Assembly: GCA_003222675.1 (NCBI GenBank)
Contig: QHWT01000043.1
Coordinates: 62,001-126,000 of the forward strand
Direction: 5' to 3'
Origin: Acidobacteriota bacterium
GTDB taxonomy: Bacteria; Acidobacteriota; Vicinamibacteria; Vicinamibacterales; 2-12-FULL-66-21
DNA: 64,000 nt
The notes under the pieces were generated by a model. The model ran no database searches. It had not been told where the DNA came from and saw only the letters and a program-made list of their open reading frames with translations. Each line of letters opens with the position of its first letter. Within the stretch, counting starts at the first letter, position 1. Positions 62,417 to 64,000 of this stretch are shown here, in pieces. The translations under genes and the position numbers were made by a program.

Positions 62417-63984
62417 GCGCCGTATCGCTTCACAGCATTTTCGTGGTCGCGGCCGCGCTGTTATTCGGACAGCCGCCCTCCGACGTCCGCGCGCCTCGAG
62501 TCCCTGCGCAACTGGTGGAAGAACTCACGGCCTTGCTGGATTCAGGTGAACTGACGCCTGCCAAGGCGCGGGTGGAGCAGGCGCTTCGGCGATATCCGTC
62601 CGATGCAACCCTGCACAACATCGCCGGTGCCATCGAAGCGCAGCAGGGCGCGTACGGAGCGGCCGAACGTCATTTCCGCTTGGCGATGCACGCGCAGCCG
62701 CGTATGGCGCCCGCATACCTCAACCTTGGGCGGCTCTATCAGGAGCACGCGCGAGAGGATGCCGCCGCGCTGCCGAAGGCGCTGGCCGTTTACCGGGAGC
62801 TGTTGCGGTTTGATCCTGCGAATGCCGAAGGCCTGTATCAGGCGGCCTACGTGGCTGCCTGCACCAGCGATTGGGAAGCATCACGCGCGCTCCTCGAACG
62901 GCTGCCTGACGCGTCGCGATCCGGACCCCAGGCACTCGCACTGCTCGCAATTGATCTCGCGGCTCTCGGGGATCGTGCTCGCGCCGCGCAGGTCGCTGCC
63001 AGGCTGCTCGCACATCCCGGCTTGACGGACGAGGACGTGCGCGCGGTCATCGGTCGCACGACAGACGATGATCTCGTGGAGCGGCTGCTGACGGGCCTCG
63101 ATGAACGTGGGCTCGCGTCAGCGGACTCCCTTCGTCAGCTCGGCCTGCTCGAAACGCGCCGCGAGCGATTCGATCGCGCACGCGACCTGCTGGAACGCGC
63201 GATGAGGGCTGCGGCAGGCGCGACGGCGCCGCTGCTGCTCGATCTGGCCCGGGCAGCATACAAGCAGAAGGATTTCCAGGGCGCCCTGGGTTACCTGGCG
63301 CACGCTCGTGAGCTGGAGCCGCAGAATGCGGAGGTTCATTTCTTTTTTGGCATCGCCTGCGTCGAGCTCAATCTTGGGAGCGAAGCGTACGACGCACTGA
63401 AGAAAGCCGTTACGTTGGCGCCCGACAACGCATCCGTCAACTACGCGATGGGAGCGGTTGCGATCCATCGCCATGAACCATCCGAGGCCCTGCCGTACTT
63501 CGAGGCGTACGTCCGCCTCAGGCCCGAGGACCCACGCGGCCGGTTCGCTCTCGGCGCCGCGCGCTTTTATAGCAACGAGCTCGACGCCGCTCGCGCCGAT
63601 CTCGATCGGGCTGCGCGGTTCGCCGAAACGGCCGCCGGTGCGCACTACTTTCTCGCAAAGATCGCGCGGCAGCTGAACGAGTACGAGAAGGCCCGCGAGG
63701 AAATCGATCAGGCGTTGAAGGCGGACCCGGAGTATGCGGACGCGTGGTCGGAGCTGGGTTACCTGCAGACGCGAAGCGGTGAGTACCAAGCGGCGGACCA
63801 ATCGCTCATGAAGGCCATCGCCAGAGACCCGGGCAACTATGCCGCTGCCGTGAATCTGGCGGCGCTCTACGCGCGCACCCGAGATCCACGCCGTGAAGAG
63901 CAGGCGGCACGGCTCGCGGCGCTGCAGGAAAAACGATCGCTTGCCGCCCAGGAGTTTCTCCGGATCATTCAGGTGGTGCAGTAA
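62413..63984 (+). CDS. Secreted TPR-repeat protein 2
   Basis: A 523-residue protein with an N-terminal hydrophobic signal (SIFVVAAALLFGQPP) and at least eight TPR motifs (such as AERHFRLAMHAQPRMAPAYL, ALGYLAHARELEPQNAEVHF and AREEIDQALKADPEYADAWS). Translationally coupled to TPR protein 1 by a 4-base overlap (ATGA). It may act as a periplasmic scaffold for the receptor upstream. Confidence 0.87.
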   Translation: MSAVSLHSIFVVAAALLFGQPPSDVRAPRVPAQLVEELTALLDSGELTPAKARVEQALRRYPSDATLHNIAGAIEAQQGAYGAAERHFRLAMHAQPRMAPAYLNLGRLYQEHAREDAAALPKALAVYRELLRFDPANAEGLYQAAYVAACTSDWEASRALLERLPDASRSGPQALALLAIDLAALGDRARAAQVAARLLAHPGLTDEDVRAVIGRTTDDDLVERLLTGLDERGLASADSLRQLGLLETRRERFDRARDLLERAMRAAAGATAPLLLDLARAAYKQKDFQGALGYLAHARELEPQNAEVHFFFGIACVELNLGSEAYDALKKAVTLAPDNASVNYAMGAVAIHRHEPSEALPYFEAYVRLRPEDPRGRFALGAARFYSNELDAARADLDRAARFAETAAGAHYFLAKIARQLNEYEKAREEIDQALKADPEYADAWSELGYLQTRSGEYQAADQSLMKAIARDPGNYAAAVNLAALYARTRDPRREEQAARLAALQEKRSLAAQEFLRIIQVVQ

Positions 63985-63986
63985 AC

Positions 63987-64000
63987 ATGATGGCTGGCTC
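63987..64000 (+). CDS. Start of a further gene, cut by the window end
   Basis: ATG ATG GCT GGC follows the TPR stop codon by two bases; the window ends four codons in. By analogy with other Acidobacteriota loci a CRTAC1-type protein could follow, but the sequence does not show it. Confidence 0.3.

Overview
The window looks like chromosomal DNA of a GC-rich Gram-negative bacterium, most likely an Acidobacteriota of the Vicinamibacteria type. This is inferred from gene content: an Oar-like TonB-dependent receptor with a carboxypeptidase-regulatory N-domain followed by paired TPR proteins, an Mla/MCE lipid-transport operon, a TPR-vWA-MoxR-DUF58-BatD-vWA operon, a split acyl-CoA carboxylase, and intergenic spaces filled with degenerate short tandem repeats and a small palindromic repeat. 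No phage, transposase, plasmid gene or CRISPR array was found. One tRNA gene (Leu, anticodon UAA) is present.

Layout. 0.2-1.3 kb: a DUF2071 protein and a tiny membrane protein. 1.4-6.9 kb: a Bat-like operon (TPR, vWA, MoxR AAA+ ATPase, DUF58, BatD-like, vWA) with start/stop overlaps throughout. 6.8-16.9 kb (minus): B12-binding radical SAM protein, an internally deleted amidohydrolase, a degenerate receiver, a secreted unknown protein, an EEP-family hydrolase, MurJ, an M28 peptidase and small or membrane proteins. 16.9-18.8 kb: a lipoprotein and three consecutive single-domain response regulators. 18.9-22 kb: an L,D-transpeptidase and a HhH-PHP protein. 22-27.2 kb (minus): a leucine/isovalerate-catabolism operon (carboxylase beta, methylglutaconyl-CoA hydratase-like protein, biotin carboxylase, biotin carrier, HMG-CoA lyase). 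The lyase is broken: part of it is replaced by an exact 109-bp copy of the neighbouring PHP gene.

27.4-29.1 kb: a zinc-ribbon microprotein divergent from an NtrC-type regulator. 29.2-35.5 kb: MlaE-MlaF-MlaD (MlaD carries an OmpA-like C-domain), four small envelope proteins, a BrkB/YihY membrane protein and an M48 protease. 35.6-43.3 kb: FAD oxidoreductase-Rieske fusion, ECF sigma and zinc-finger anti-sigma, RecQ and an ABC exporter. 43.3-49.1 kb: DUF255 thioredoxin-like protein, dienoyl-CoA hydratase-like protein, a receiver-PilZ regulator and a secreted amidase. 49.1-56.6 kb: spore-coat-U remnant, tRNA-Leu, frameshifted TFIIB-type zinc finger, glycosyltransferase-methyltransferase fusion, PdxH-like oxidase, BON protein, an Xre/RES toxin-antitoxin pair with a tandem-palindrome operator, UBP zinc finger, FtsB-like and VanZ-like proteins. 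57-64 kb: an Oar-like receptor and two TPR proteins.

Two themes stand out. Many intergenic regions consist of degenerate 6-9-bp tandem units, often as a direct block followed by its inverted block. Several genes carry internal block deletions, single-base frameshifts or a patch insertion, which could be real decay or assembly error and should be separated with raw reads.
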